From Vibrio sp. Of7-15 (GTDB lineage Bacteria > Pseudomonadota > Gammaproteobacteria > Enterobacterales > Vibrionaceae), in assembly GCF_022347565.1 (NCBI RefSeq), contig NZ_JAKRGH010000015.1, positions 56,983 through 120,982 on the forward strand: DNA of 64,000 nt, written 5' to 3'. Every line of letters starts with the position of its first letter. Positions within the stretch are counted from its first letter, which is position 1. The notes beneath the pieces were generated by a model. The model saw nothing but the letters and a program-made list of their open reading frames with translations, was not told where the DNA came from and searched no databases. The translations under genes and the position numbers were made by a program. Shown in pieces: positions 25,203 through 33,740 of the stretch.

Positions 25203-26078
25203 ATGCTAGAATTAGCCGCTATAGCTCAACTAATGGATGTTTTGGTTCAAATGAGTAAAGTCCAGCTTATTCGGTTTTCACCTAACCACTCTGTACGTGT
25301 CCATCATTTACAAAATCGACCACCTATTTTTGACTGGCACGCACACGATTGCTACGAGCTAATCATGCTCATAGGTAGTTCAGGTACTCGATTTATTGGT
25401 AACGATGTTTCAGAAAGTAAAACGAATGAATTAATCCTCATCCCTCCTCTTGTCTCGCACACCTGGGACACTGAATCTCAAGCTGAGGACGTTGTTGTGG
25501 TGCTATTTAGCCACGAATTTTTAAATTCAAGTGTGCCAGAATTTTCTCAGTTGTTTGATTGGCTGCGTGGGCTAAGACAGAACGTGTCGCTGAACTTAGA
25601 ACATAACCTTCATGAACACGCCTATATTAATCCTTTGAGAAAATTGAAAGATAGCCCGCCATTAGAGAGAGTCATTATTCTGTTATCTTTACTCAGCCAG
25701 CTTCAAAGCGACTGTAGGGAAAATTCAGCAATTATAGATCACGCGCCTCAATCGAAAATATCCAAACTTATGGCGTACTTGGAAGGGAATAATGAGAAAT
25801 CACTCACTCATTGTGCTGAAACAATGAATATGAGCACCTCAACACTCAAGCGTTGGCTGAAGAAAGACGTAAATACAACCTTCACGGAATTGTATCGACA
25901 TACTAGGCTCAAAAAAGCTCAAAATTTACTGGCATGCACACAAGTCACCATACCCATAGTGGCCGAACAGAGTGGCTTCAGTAGTGTTCGTGCTTTTAAT
26001 GAAGCATTCAAAGCCACTTTCAACACCACACCTGTAAAATATCGAGCTCAGTATAAATGGAGAAAAGAACGGGCCTAA
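25203..26078 (+). CDS. AraC-family transcriptional regulator with cupin sensor domain
   Basis: 291 residues. The N-terminal cupin-like domain (VHHLQNRPPIFDWHAHDCYELIMLIGSSGTRFIGND, LILIPPLVSHTW) is followed by two HTH motifs (HCAETMNMSTSTLKRWLKKDVN; IVAEQSGFSSVRAFNEAFKATFNTTPVKYR). Only 54 bp separate it from the divergent HAD gene, so it probably controls that gene. In-frame ATGs at 25233 and 25251 are alternative starts; none has a convincing ribosome site. Confidence 0.85.
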   Translation: MLELAAIAQLMDVLVQMSKVQLIRFSPNHSVRVHHLQNRPPIFDWHAHDCYELIMLIGSSGTRFIGNDVSESKTNELILIPPLVSHTWDTESQAEDVVVVLFSHEFLNSSVPEFSQLFDWLRGLRQNVSLNLEHNLHEHAYINPLRKLKDSPPLERVIILLSLLSQLQSDCRENSAIIDHAPQSKISKLMAYLEGNNEKSLTHCAETMNMSTSTLKRWLKKDVNTTFTELYRHTRLKKAQNLLACTQVTIPIVAEQSGFSSVRAFNEAFKATFNTTPVKYRAQYKWRKERA

Positions 26079-26112
26079 AAGTAAGGCCCAGATAATAGAA
26101 TTGACTCGTCGT

Positions 26113-27153
26113 TTATTTATTAACCGATAGTGTTTTACCTAAACGGCTGCTTTCCATCGCAAGTTCAATCAGCTTAATATTCCAAAGTGCTTCTTCTGCC
26201 TTAACAGGAGGCGACGAATTAAATCGAACAGCTTGAACCACTTCTTGGAAGTACTTCTGATAGCTGCCACTTTCAGTCACAACAGTTTCGTCCCCTTCCT
26301 CGCAATAAAAATGACCGTACTGATCGGGGCTTTCATCGGCCCATTTTTCTTTATTCGGCAGTGTGCCAGCAATCAGGCATCCCTCTTGTGGATCCATACC
26401 ATACTTTTCATAACTGCCACCAGTGCCCTTTACACTAAAGCGTTTATTGGGGCCCGCACTGAAAAGGTCACCGTGCAACGTCACTAATAGATTTGGGTAA
26501 TGCATCACCACATGAAAGTAATCCACGTTAATTGACCCTTCTCGCATCATTTCGCACTGAGCCGTAATCGCATCGGGCACACCAAATAACACCAAAGCTT
26601 GATCAAGTAAGTGGGAGCCTAAATCAAACAAAATCCCACCGCCATTTGTCGTCTGCTCACGCCAGCGTTGGCGAACTTTAGGACGAAAACGATCAAAGTG
26701 AGATTCAAAGTGTTTCAAGTCACCAAACCTTTTTTCTTCAATCATTTTTTTAACAGTTAGAAAATCCCCATCCCAGCGTCGATTGTGATACACACTGAGC
26801 ACCAACTTTTTCTCCGCCGCTAAGGTAATCAAGGCTTCACCATCCGCGACATTAGTGACAAATGGTTTTTCTAAGATGACGTGCTTCCCGTTTTTTAAGG
26901 CTTTTTGGGCTAAATCAAAATGCACGTCGTTAGGAGCGGTAATAATCACAAGCTCTGCATCTGAGTTTACGATCAACTCATCAGCTGAAGCATAATGCTG
27001 TGCACTAGGCCAATCTCTCATAACCGCATCATGGTTACTCGTACTAATTGCTGCTAACTCAAACTCCGGCAAAGAGCTGACAAATGGAATATGGAATGTT
27101 TTCGCTGAAAAACCGTAACCGATAACGGCTGTTTTGATAGGAGTAAAAGCCAT
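26113..27153 (-). CDS. Gfo/Idh/MocA-family oxidoreductase (YdgJ-like)
   Basis: 346 residues. The N-terminus has VIGYGFSAKTFHIPFV (NAD(P) binding), then LEKPF, NRRWDGDF, and GGGILFDLGSHLLDQALVLFG in the C-terminal domain. This pattern is typical of the YdgJ/YhhX subgroup of sugar-type dehydrogenases, whose substrates include scyllo-inositol-like polyols. It is co-transcribed with the DeoR-type regulator five bases upstream, so it is likely induced by the sugar or sugar phosphate that the regulator senses. Confidence 0.9.
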   Translation of the reverse strand: MAFTPIKTAVIGYGFSAKTFHIPFVSSLPEFELAAISTSNHDAVMRDWPSAQHYASADELIVNSDAELVIITAPNDVHFDLAQKALKNGKHVILEKPFVTNVADGEALITLAAEKKLVLSVYHNRRWDGDFLTVKKMIEEKRFGDLKHFESHFDRFRPKVRQRWREQTTNGGGILFDLGSHLLDQALVLFGVPDAITAQCEMMREGSINVDYFHVVMHYPNLLVTLHGDLFSAGPNKRFSVKGTGGSYEKYGMDPQEGCLIAGTLPNKEKWADESPDQYGHFYCEEGDETVVTESGSYQKYFQEVVQAVRFNSSPPVKAEEALWNIKLIELAMESSRLGKTLSVNK

Positions 27154-27158
27154 GTTAT

Positions 27159-27923
27159 CTAACTCTCTCTTGGTTGATTGGTGACGATAAGGTGGATGTC
27201 GTTTGATTCGATAATGTCACGAAGTGGTGAAGACGGCCGCTGATCTGTCACTATGATGTCTACTTTTTCCATCTCACATACTTTAAAAAAGTGCTGCTGA
27301 CCAAACTTGCTACTATCACAAACTAACACAACCAATTGCGCCTGCTCGATCATCGCCTGTTTCATCGATGCCTCTTCTTCACTGGTCGTCGACAAACCAT
27401 GTTCAGATAATGCACATACCCCAATAAAGGCTTTATTTAATCGATACTGAGATAGTTGTTGAATGGCAGTTGCCCCCAGCATGGCACGATGAAAACCATT
27501 GAACTTTCCCCCAACAAAATGCAAATCAATACCCTGTTTTTGCGATAAAGACGTTAAGCAATCCACAGCATTAGTGACGACAGTCAGTGGCGGCGTAAGG
27601 TAAGACGCCATTGCCGATAACGTCGTCCCCGTATCCATTAAAATATAGTCATGGGGCTCAACTAAGCTTGCCGCTACTCGTCCAATATCTAATTTAACTT
27701 GGCTGATCGACTTTTGATGATACGCCTTTGAGTCAGGCGACACTGGAACACAAATAGCCCCGCCACGAACTCTCTGCACACCGGGTTGCTGTGTGAGTTT
27801 AACCAAATCACGTCGTGCTGAATCTCGGGATATCCCATATCGTTCACACACTTCAGATAATGTAATTTTCTTCTGCTCTAGCAACCAACTTTGCATAGAA
27901 ATGAGTCGTTCATCTTGTGTCAT
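27159..27923 (-). CDS. DeoR/GlpR-family transcriptional regulator
   Basis: 254 residues. The N-terminal DeoR HTH (ITLSEVCERYGISRDSARRDLVKLTQQPGVQRVRGGAI) is followed by the DeoRC sensor domain (DTGTTLSAMASYL, VTNAVDCLTSL, GLSTTSEEEASMKQAMIEQA). DeoRC domains bind phosphorylated sugars. The ATG at 27923 is preferred; a TTG eight codons upstream is possible. It is first in a two-gene operon with the oxidoreductase. The ~390 bp between it and the small protein gene downstream of the divergent side (27924-28314) hold AT-rich promoter-like DNA and no other gene that I can support. Confidence 0.9.
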   Translation of the reverse strand: MTQDERLISMQSWLLEQKKITLSEVCERYGISRDSARRDLVKLTQQPGVQRVRGGAICVPVSPDSKAYHQKSISQVKLDIGRVAASLVEPHDYILMDTGTTLSAMASYLTPPLTVVTNAVDCLTSLSQKQGIDLHFVGGKFNGFHRAMLGATAIQQLSQYRLNKAFIGVCALSEHGLSTTSEEEASMKQAMIEQAQLVVLVCDSSKFGQQHFFKVCEMEKVDIIVTDQRPSSPLRDIIESNDIHLIVTNQPRES

Positions 27924-28314
27924 TAACTTAAAAAAACTTACTTTCAATTAAGGCATTAAGTGATTGTAAGTTATTATTGTGATAATTACACGAATATTAC
28001 GAACTTAAATTCCAAGAAACTTTGCACAAAATGTGGGGAAATCGACCATAAAAATGTAAGAAATACAATTACAACCCATGGTCACCACTCTTACAGGGAT
28101 CCCCCCTTAAGTGGTATATCTGTGAACCACATCGCAGTTCACCTCTTTTTGGCTATCAATCGCACATATATGCAATTAATTTCATTAGTGTGAAATATTT
28201 AAGATAAAAATGCCTGAGGTAAGCTCATGCGGTTTAAAGCTTTGTTGCATGGAAGGCGTTGATAACACAAGCGAGCAAGTAAGCTCACAATATTCCCCCT
28301 TAAGGAGATCAACA

Positions 28315-28482
28315 ATGGCAAAAGTTTCAAAAGAGAAAAAAGCACTAAAAGAAGTGAAAGCACCGAAAGTTTCAAAAGAAGTAAAATCAATTAAGAAAGA
28401 GATTAAAGCTAGAGAAGCTAAACTTGCTAAACAAGAAGACAAGCTTAAAAAGCTAAAAAAAGCACTTAAAAAAGCAGCCTAG
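28315..28482 (+). CDS. Small lysine-rich, coiled-coil protein
   Basis: A 55-residue protein made almost wholly of Lys, Glu, Ala and Leu (MAKVSKEKKALKEVKAPK ... KLAKQEDKLKKLKKALKK) with heptad-like spacing from about residue 20. It is very basic, so it may bind nucleic acid or other polyanions. AAGGAG stands eight bases before the ATG, the best ribosome site in this area, and a strong hairpin follows. It looks like an abundant small monocistronic product. I know no function. Confidence 0.75.
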   Translation: MAKVSKEKKALKEVKAPKVSKEVKSIKKEIKAREAKLAKQEDKLKKLKKALKKAA

Positions 28483-28506
28483 CTCTCTGCATTAACGCTT
28501 TTCGTC

Positions 28507-28540
28507 TTCTCCCCCTACGCTAATAGAGCGAGGGGGAGAA
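28507..28540 (+). terminator. Strong GC-rich hairpin after the small lysine-rich gene
   Basis: TTCTCCCCCT pairs with AGGGGGAGAA, continued by CGCT/AGCG with one bulged A. It is very stable but is followed by AAAAATACG instead of T residues. It may stabilise the mRNA 3' end or terminate weakly. Confidence 0.6.
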
Positions 28541-28616
28541 AAATACGTCTGCATACATCACTCACCGTAAAGCAAACGTAGCCACAGACTTGATATTAAA
28601 ACTGCTAAGCTCACTT

Positions 28617-29117
28617 TTATAAAAATTTTTCTATCAACACTTCATCGATATATTGCCCACCAATTTTGGCATGCTTCTTCGCTTTTCCGACTACTGCAAA
28701 ACCTTGTTTCAAATACGTTTTCAAAGCATTGTCATTATCATCACGTACATAGGCAAACAGCTTTTCATAGCCTTGATTTTTTGCCGCCTCAAAGGTTGCC
28801 TCAAACAGGCTCGACGCAATACCTTGCCTGCGGTATTGACTATCTACATAAGTACCAATAATACCAACATGATCAAAAGCGCGTGTATAGCAGGCAAAAG
28901 GTTCCACATTTTGAAAACCAACCACGCACGAGTTTTCAGTGTTTAACGCAACATTAAACACGCCTCGTTCAGGAAAGTTCTGAATAAATTGCTCTTCTTC
29001 TTCGACAGAGAAGAGAGTATCAAGAATCGTGAAACGTCCACCTTCAATAATCGGGTTCAGTACATTCACGATGCCTTGAGCATCTTCTTTTTGTGCTTTT
29101 CTAACGATCAATTTCAT
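28617..29117 (-). CDS. GNAT-family N-acetyltransferase
   Basis: 166 residues with LIVRKAQKEDAQGIVNVLNPIIEGG at the N-terminus, motif A YRRQGIASSLFEATFEAA in the middle and YEKLFAYVRDDNDNALKTYLKQGFAVVG near the end, the standard GNAT order. It resembles the phosphinothricin-acetyltransferase-like (YncA) subgroup. The acceptor is unknown. Confidence 0.88.
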   Translation of the reverse strand: MKLIVRKAQKEDAQGIVNVLNPIIEGGRFTILDTLFSVEEEEQFIQNFPERGVFNVALNTENSCVVGFQNVEPFACYTRAFDHVGIIGTYVDSQYRRQGIASSLFEATFEAAKNQGYEKLFAYVRDDNDNALKTYLKQGFAVVGKAKKHAKIGGQYIDEVLIEKFL

Positions 29118-29200
29118 GCTGTTTCATTTTATTTATCGTGGTACAAAAACGGTGGTGTGAGATGCCCCACTCGATCACTTAATCCTACACAACCACCTTC

Positions 29201-29797
29201 TTACGCGCATAAATCTCGATATAGCTGATCAGCCAATTGCTGCAAGGTTTTCGCTTCTGGATGGGTATGAGCAAAAGTTCTTAAACCATAAATTCCCATC
29301 ACCAAAAAACGTGCTAAGTCCTCACTTTCTCTCACTGTTACCAATTCACCAGATTGTTTTGCTTGCTCAAATTTATCCGTTAAAGCTTGCTGCCAGTTGG
29401 CTAAATTTGCGGTGATAATGTTTTGTACTTCATCATCTTGCTGCGCCATTTCATTTAAAGCTTTTGTCAGTAAGCAGGCTTTTGCTGCATCCCCGCTAAC
29501 ACACTCACAAACAATGTTATCAAGATAGTTTTTTAGCTCAGTTAAGACAGGTTTTGCCCCAGAAAAGAATCCCTCAAACTCTGCATTTCGATCTTGTTTG
29601 TATTGCTCTAATGCTGCCAATAATAACCCACGTTTATTATCAAAAGCACAGTAAATAGAGCCGGGGTGCAATCCGGTGGCTTTCGTTAAATCTTGCATAC
29701 TGGTTTTTGCATATCCCTTATGCATAAAAGCCGTCATGGCGGACCTTAAAACGGTTTCTCTATCAAACTCTGCGTTTCTCATTAGTGGCTTACTCAT
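29201..29797 (-). CDS. nemR: TetR/AcrR-family regulator, NemR-like
   Basis: 198 residues. HTH: VLRSAMTAFMHKGYAKTSMQDLTKATGLHPGSIYCAFDNKRGLLLAAL. The middle contains several cysteines (NIVCECVSGDAAKACLLTKALNEMAQQ), in the region that holds the electrophile-sensing Cys of E. coli NemR. It is divergent from an alkene reductase of the NemA type with three copies of an operator-like palindrome between. By family and context it represses that reductase and responds to electrophiles, quinones or hypochlorite. The symbol is by analogy. Confidence 0.78.
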   Translation of the reverse strand: MSKPLMRNAEFDRETVLRSAMTAFMHKGYAKTSMQDLTKATGLHPGSIYCAFDNKRGLLLAALEQYKQDRNAEFEGFFSGAKPVLTELKNYLDNIVCECVSGDAAKACLLTKALNEMAQQDDEVQNIITANLANWQQALTDKFEQAKQSGELVTVRESEDLARFLVMGIYGLRTFAHTHPEAKTLQQLADQLYRDLCA

Positions 29798-29827
29798 TTG
29801 CTATCTCTTTTTTTATTGTACTCAATT

Positions 29828-29900
29828 TTGAATATCTGTTCAAAATAGTACTTGAATGATCGTTCAAATAAGTGCATCTTAATATTGAACAAACATTCAA
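29828..29900. promoter_or_regulatory. Three TTGAA-N6-TTCAA operators between nemR- and nemA-like genes
   Basis: Identical 16-bp dyads occur at 29828-29843, 29852-29867 and 29885-29900, each TTGAA followed by six variable bases and TTCAA. The first-to-second spacing is 24 bp and the second-to-third 33 bp. The array covers the whole divergent promoter region, as expected for a TetR-type repressor binding cooperatively. Strong candidate for the NemR-like binding sites. Confidence 0.75.
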
Positions 29901-29915
29901 ATAAGAGATCTGAGC

Positions 29916-30959
29916 ATGACAACGAACCTACTGCAACCTTACGAGCTGAATAACACCATCACTTTAAACAACCGTATCTTAATGGCCCCACTCACTCGCT
30001 GCATGGCGGATGATAATCTGGTGCCAACCCAAGCCATGGCTGATTATTATGGTCGTAGGGCAGAGGCTGGTTTGATCATTTCAGAAGCCATATTGATCCG
30101 ACAAGATGGTCAGGGTTACCCAAATACACCAGGGTTATTTACACCAGAACAAATTACAGGCTGGCGTAAAGTGACCGATGCCGTGCATAACAATGGCGGT
30201 AAAATTTTTGCTCAAATATGGCATACAGGCCGTGTCTCTCACCCACACTTTTTCGGTGGTGGTGATGTTTTGGCACCTTCGGCAGTAAAAGTAGATGGCT
30301 CAGTACCTCGTATGCGTGAACTAAGCTACCAAGTTCCAAAACCGCTGACTCATGAAGAAATCGCACAGCTTGTTCAAGACTTTTCTCAAACAGCCGCGAA
30401 CGCCATCGATGCAGGATTTGATGGGGTGGAGATCCATGGAGCCAATGGCTACCTGATCGATCAATTCCTACACCACGACAGTAACCACCGAACCGATGAA
30501 TACGGTGGAAGTGAACAGAATATGGCCCGTTTTGCTCTTGAAGTCGTCGATGCTGTCGTCGATCGCATTGGCAACGACAGAACAGCGCTTCGTGTTAGCC
30601 CTGGAGCCTATGTGAACATGGAAGGTGATGAGCGTGACAGAGGCGTATTTGATCACCTACTAACTGAATTGGAAAAACGCGACTTGGCATTCCTCCATAT
30701 CGGTATTTTTGATGACAGCTTAGAATTTGATTACCTCGGTGGTACTGCATCTAGCTATGTTCGTGCAAACTATAACAACACACTGGTAGGAGTAGGCGGC
30801 TACACCGCTGAAACGGGCAGTGACGCCATCGAAACAAACAAGTTTGATTTGCTGGCAATAGGCCGCCCGTTCATTGCTAATCCAGACTACATCGCCAAAG
30901 TTAGAGAAGGCAAAGAACTAGTAAATTACTCAGATGAGATGCTGGCAAGCTTAGTGTAA
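29916..30959 (+). CDS. nemA: Old Yellow Enzyme, NemA-like alkene reductase
   Basis: 347 residues, the usual OYE length. FMN-binding and active-site motifs are in order: NRILMAPLTRCMAD, QIWHTGRVSHPHF (the substrate-binding His), GFDGVEIHGANGYLIDQFLHHDSNHRTDEYGGS, and VGGYTAETGSDAIETNKFDLLAIGRPFIANPDY. It uses NAD(P)H to reduce activated alkenes and related electrophiles such as N-ethylmaleimide. It is divergent from its probable repressor gene and has its own terminator. The symbol is by similarity and context. Confidence 0.88.
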   Translation: MTTNLLQPYELNNTITLNNRILMAPLTRCMADDNLVPTQAMADYYGRRAEAGLIISEAILIRQDGQGYPNTPGLFTPEQITGWRKVTDAVHNNGGKIFAQIWHTGRVSHPHFFGGGDVLAPSAVKVDGSVPRMRELSYQVPKPLTHEEIAQLVQDFSQTAANAIDAGFDGVEIHGANGYLIDQFLHHDSNHRTDEYGGSEQNMARFALEVVDAVVDRIGNDRTALRVSPGAYVNMEGDERDRGVFDHLLTELEKRDLAFLHIGIFDDSLEFDYLGGTASSYVRANYNNTLVGVGGYTAETGSDAIETNKFDLLAIGRPFIANPDYIAKVREGKELVNYSDEMLASLV

Positions 30960-30989
30960 CCCATCTGTCTGAGGTATTTCGTTGCTACA

Positions 30990-31025
30990 GGCCAAGGCTT
31001 GAAACTCGTTCAAACCTTGGCCTTT
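30990..31025 (+). terminator. Terminator of the nemA-like gene
   Basis: GGCCAAGG pairs with CCTTGGCC, followed by TTT. The 17-base loop holds a further TTGAA/TTCAA pairing. It lies 30 bp after the stop. Confidence 0.8.
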
Positions 31026-31162
31026 ATACATCAAGTTAAGGCGGTATTATCAACGAGTTTTATAAACTGAGGTGCAACGTCAACTATGCTTTGAGTACAA
31101 GATCATCATAATCACTCGACTTTCTCTAGGTATTTCCAGCGGTCAGTACTGAGGAACAAAGC

Positions 31163-32152
31163 ATGAAAATGTTCATTCTGCTCCTATCATTGTTTTCCTT
31201 CAATGCGTTAGCTGATTGCTCCAAAGACAAGCCAGTGAACATACTGGGGTTTGATTGGGAATCAAGCCAAATTCTAACTGCCATCATAAAACAAATCATT
31301 GAGCTGGGTTTCGAGTGTTCTGTCAACGTGAAAGTCGCCGACAGCAATGCTGATTTCATTGCTACCTTACACCAAAGGAAAATCGATATTGTTCCGGAAG
31401 TGTGGCTGAGCAATTATAGTGAAGAGCTCATTGAATTAGATAAAGAAAAAATACTCGTCATATTACGCAATGTATACCCCGGAGCAGAAGAAGGCTGGTA
31501 CATTCCTAAATATGTCCAAGATCACTACCCCACGCTGACTAAAGTCACCGATCTCAGCGCACATACTCAGGTTTTTACCTTGAAATCTGAAAACAATAAA
31601 GGCATTTTTGTTAGTTGTCCTAGCTATTGGAAGTGCGCCACCATTAACTATAACCTATTGGCGGCATTACAATTACATAGCAACTTCCACTCCGTTAACC
31701 CGGCATCTGGCGTAGAGCAACGTGAGATCATTTTAGAGTACTTCAAAAACCAAACTCCCTTTGTTTTTTATTACTGGGAGCCCGCATCACTACTTGGGCT
31801 GCTTCCAGAAACGGTGAAACTGCAAATGCCCATCTTTAACTACCGAGGCCATACTTGTAATTCCAGATTAAATTGTGAGGCCCCCTACCCTGGAGGTTAT
31901 CCACTTTCGGATGCTTCAAGTGGTATTTCATATCAGTTTCAGCAAAGAGCGCCAGTACTTAGCGATTTTATGAGTAAAGTAAACATCACCGCACACGACA
32001 TGAGCTCGCTGCTTGCATGGGCAGAAAAAGGACGCCACGCCCCCGATGAAACCGCCCGTTACTTCTTAAAGACATTTTCAGAAATCTGGAACCCGTGGGT
32101 ATCACGTTCCATCGTTCTAAAAATAGAGCGGCATCTTGCCATCCACAACTAA
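31163..32152 (+). CDS. Orphan glycine-betaine-type substrate-binding protein (OpuAC-like)
   Basis: 329 residues with a signal peptide (MKMFILLLSLFSFNALA). It has OpuAC-domain features: VNILGFDWESSQILTAII, DIVPEVWLSNYSEEL, GWYIPKYVQDHYPTLTKVTDL and FVFYYWEPASLLGLL, with the aromatic residues that normally cage quaternary amines. The mature protein has several cysteines (CSKD, SCPSYWKC, TCNSRLNC), which suggests disulphides. No permease or ATPase gene is adjacent, so it may be a sensor-type or scavenging binding protein. GAGGAAC precedes the ATG. A purine-rich stretch follows (32160-32215). Confidence 0.8.
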   Translation: MKMFILLLSLFSFNALADCSKDKPVNILGFDWESSQILTAIIKQIIELGFECSVNVKVADSNADFIATLHQRKIDIVPEVWLSNYSEELIELDKEKILVILRNVYPGAEEGWYIPKYVQDHYPTLTKVTDLSAHTQVFTLKSENNKGIFVSCPSYWKCATINYNLLAALQLHSNFHSVNPASGVEQREIILEYFKNQTPFVFYYWEPASLLGLLPETVKLQMPIFNYRGHTCNSRLNCEAPYPGGYPLSDASSGISYQFQQRAPVLSDFMSKVNITAHDMSSLLAWAEKGRHAPDETARYFLKTFSEIWNPWVSRSIVLKIERHLAIHN

Positions 32153-32285
32153 TAGTAACTAACGCAGAAAAAGAAAGAAGAAAGGACAATAGAAAAAGAA
32201 GAAGAAAAAGGCATAACAAAAGCTCAGGACACACACGTAATGCAACACATCACGCTCTTCCTGAGCTTCTTACCACACAGTAAGC

Positions 32286-32678
32286 TTAACGGCTTTTTTT
32301 CGCTTGTTGCTTTAATTCAAAATCAAACTCATCAGGGAATACGACAACGCCTTCCTCATCTTGATTTGGAAATACCACCACCGCTAATTCATCATCTTCC
32401 AGACCATGGCTCCAACGGCTATGCCACTTATTCAACGAAATGGATTCCGCTTTACACGCTTCCCACTCCCCTGTCGCCCACGCTTCAGCAAACTCTTTAT
32501 GTGGCCAAACTGGAACACAGTCTTCATCTTCTGTGTTTAACATAACGCAGCCATGCTCATCCGTCAGAATCCAAATTTGACGGTGCTCCACAACTTCTTT
32601 CAATAAATACTTAAAACGCTTTTCTGCATCGTAGCTTTGAATAGTTGTGATCAACGTTGAATCGAGAGGTGTAGACAT
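32286..32678 (-). CDS. DUF2750 domain protein
   Basis: A 130-residue acidic cytosolic protein (SYDAEKRFKYLLKEVVEHRQIWILTDEHGCVML, VPVWPHKEFAEAWATGEWEACKAESISLNKW, VVVFPNQDEEG), the DUF2750 family pattern common in gammaproteobacteria. Function unknown. It stands alone between two binding-protein genes in the opposite orientation. Confidence 0.85.
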   Translation of the reverse strand: MSTPLDSTLITTIQSYDAEKRFKYLLKEVVEHRQIWILTDEHGCVMLNTEDEDCVPVWPHKEFAEAWATGEWEACKAESISLNKWHSRWSHGLEDDELAVVVFPNQDEEGVVVFPDEFDFELKQQAKKSR

Positions 32679-32870
32679 ATTCGGTGTTCCTGCTATTGCA
32701 ACTTATGAAGCTCACATAATAGTGCAAAATATCTGTTGAGTCTTACCAGTTTTAAACAAATCACGCATTATTCACATTGCAACGTAAGGCATATTAATTC
32801 ATATTGTTTTAAATTAACTCTAATCAACAATCAATCACATCGGTGTTAACAAGGTACAAAGGAATACTAC

Positions 32871-33665
32871 ATGGACAGTCGTATTTGGATCACTCTCTAT
32901 AAAAAAAGCGCTCGATTACTGTGCATTCTCTGGCTCACTTTTTTTAGTGCCATCACCTCTGCCGATGTCATCACGATTGTTGCTGATGAATGGTATCCCT
33001 ACAATGGCACTCCTGATTCATCAAAGCCAGGTTATGGCATTGAAGTGATTCAGCGTATTTTTGAAAAACATGATCACACTATTGAATATACAGTGCTGCC
33101 GTGGAACAGAGCCATTCATACCACTAGGCGAGGCAGCTACAACGCTATTATTGGTGCCATAAAAGCTGATGCGCCCGATTTTATTTTTCCAGAACAAGAG
33201 CTAGGTTACAGTCAAGATGCCTTTTACGTGGCTAAAGATAGCTCGTGGAGTTTTTCTGATATTCACTCTCTGTCAAAAATGAGAATTGGCCTTATCAAGG
33301 ACTACGCTTACGATGACTCCCCATTAACCCAATTTGTTAAACGCAACCCTAATAACGTCTACTACTCCCTCGGCCAAAACGCGCTAGAACCCAACATCCG
33401 CAAACTACTCAATAACCATCTCGATGTACTGGTAGAAGACAAGAACGTTTTCGCCCACACCACCCAAGACATGGCACTGCATAATCAATTTAAATACGCA
33501 GGCAACTTAGGAAAAGGTAGCCATATCTATGTAGCCTTTTCTCCTCAACATAAAAAATCCAAAGAATACGCCGAGATTTTTTCCCAAGGAATGAAACAAC
33601 TGAAAGAGTCTGGTGAACTAGAAAAGATCCTAAAAAAATACGGTCTGCAATATTGGCACGAATAA
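32871..33665 (+). CDS. Orphan periplasmic substrate-binding protein (SBP_bac_3)
   Basis: 264 residues with a signal peptide (residues ~1-31, ending TSADV). The SBP_bac_3 pattern is present: IVADEWYPYNGTPDSSKPGYGIEVIQRIFEKHDHTIEYTVLPWNRAIHTTRRGSYNAIIGAI, then LSKMRIGLIKDYAYDD and a C-terminal helix FSQGMKQLKESGELEKILKKYGL. No transporter genes adjoin it. Such stand-alone proteins are frequent in Vibrio, with largely unknown ligands. Confidence 0.83.
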   Translation: MDSRIWITLYKKSARLLCILWLTFFSAITSADVITIVADEWYPYNGTPDSSKPGYGIEVIQRIFEKHDHTIEYTVLPWNRAIHTTRRGSYNAIIGAIKADAPDFIFPEQELGYSQDAFYVAKDSSWSFSDIHSLSKMRIGLIKDYAYDDSPLTQFVKRNPNNVYYSLGQNALEPNIRKLLNNHLDVLVEDKNVFAHTTQDMALHNQFKYAGNLGKGSHIYVAFSPQHKKSKEYAEIFSQGMKQLKESGELEKILKKYGLQYWHE

Positions 33666-33740
33666 CCCTTCTTTTTAGTGCTGGGTTTGATTACACTCGT
33701 GGGCTGAAACCAAACCTAGCACTAACAAGGTAATAAACTT

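Noticed and set aside
32160..32215. Purine-rich tract as a coding or structural element
   Set aside because: A frame crosses it, but it is low-complexity Lys/Arg-rich and lacks a start; probably 3' untranslated DNA.
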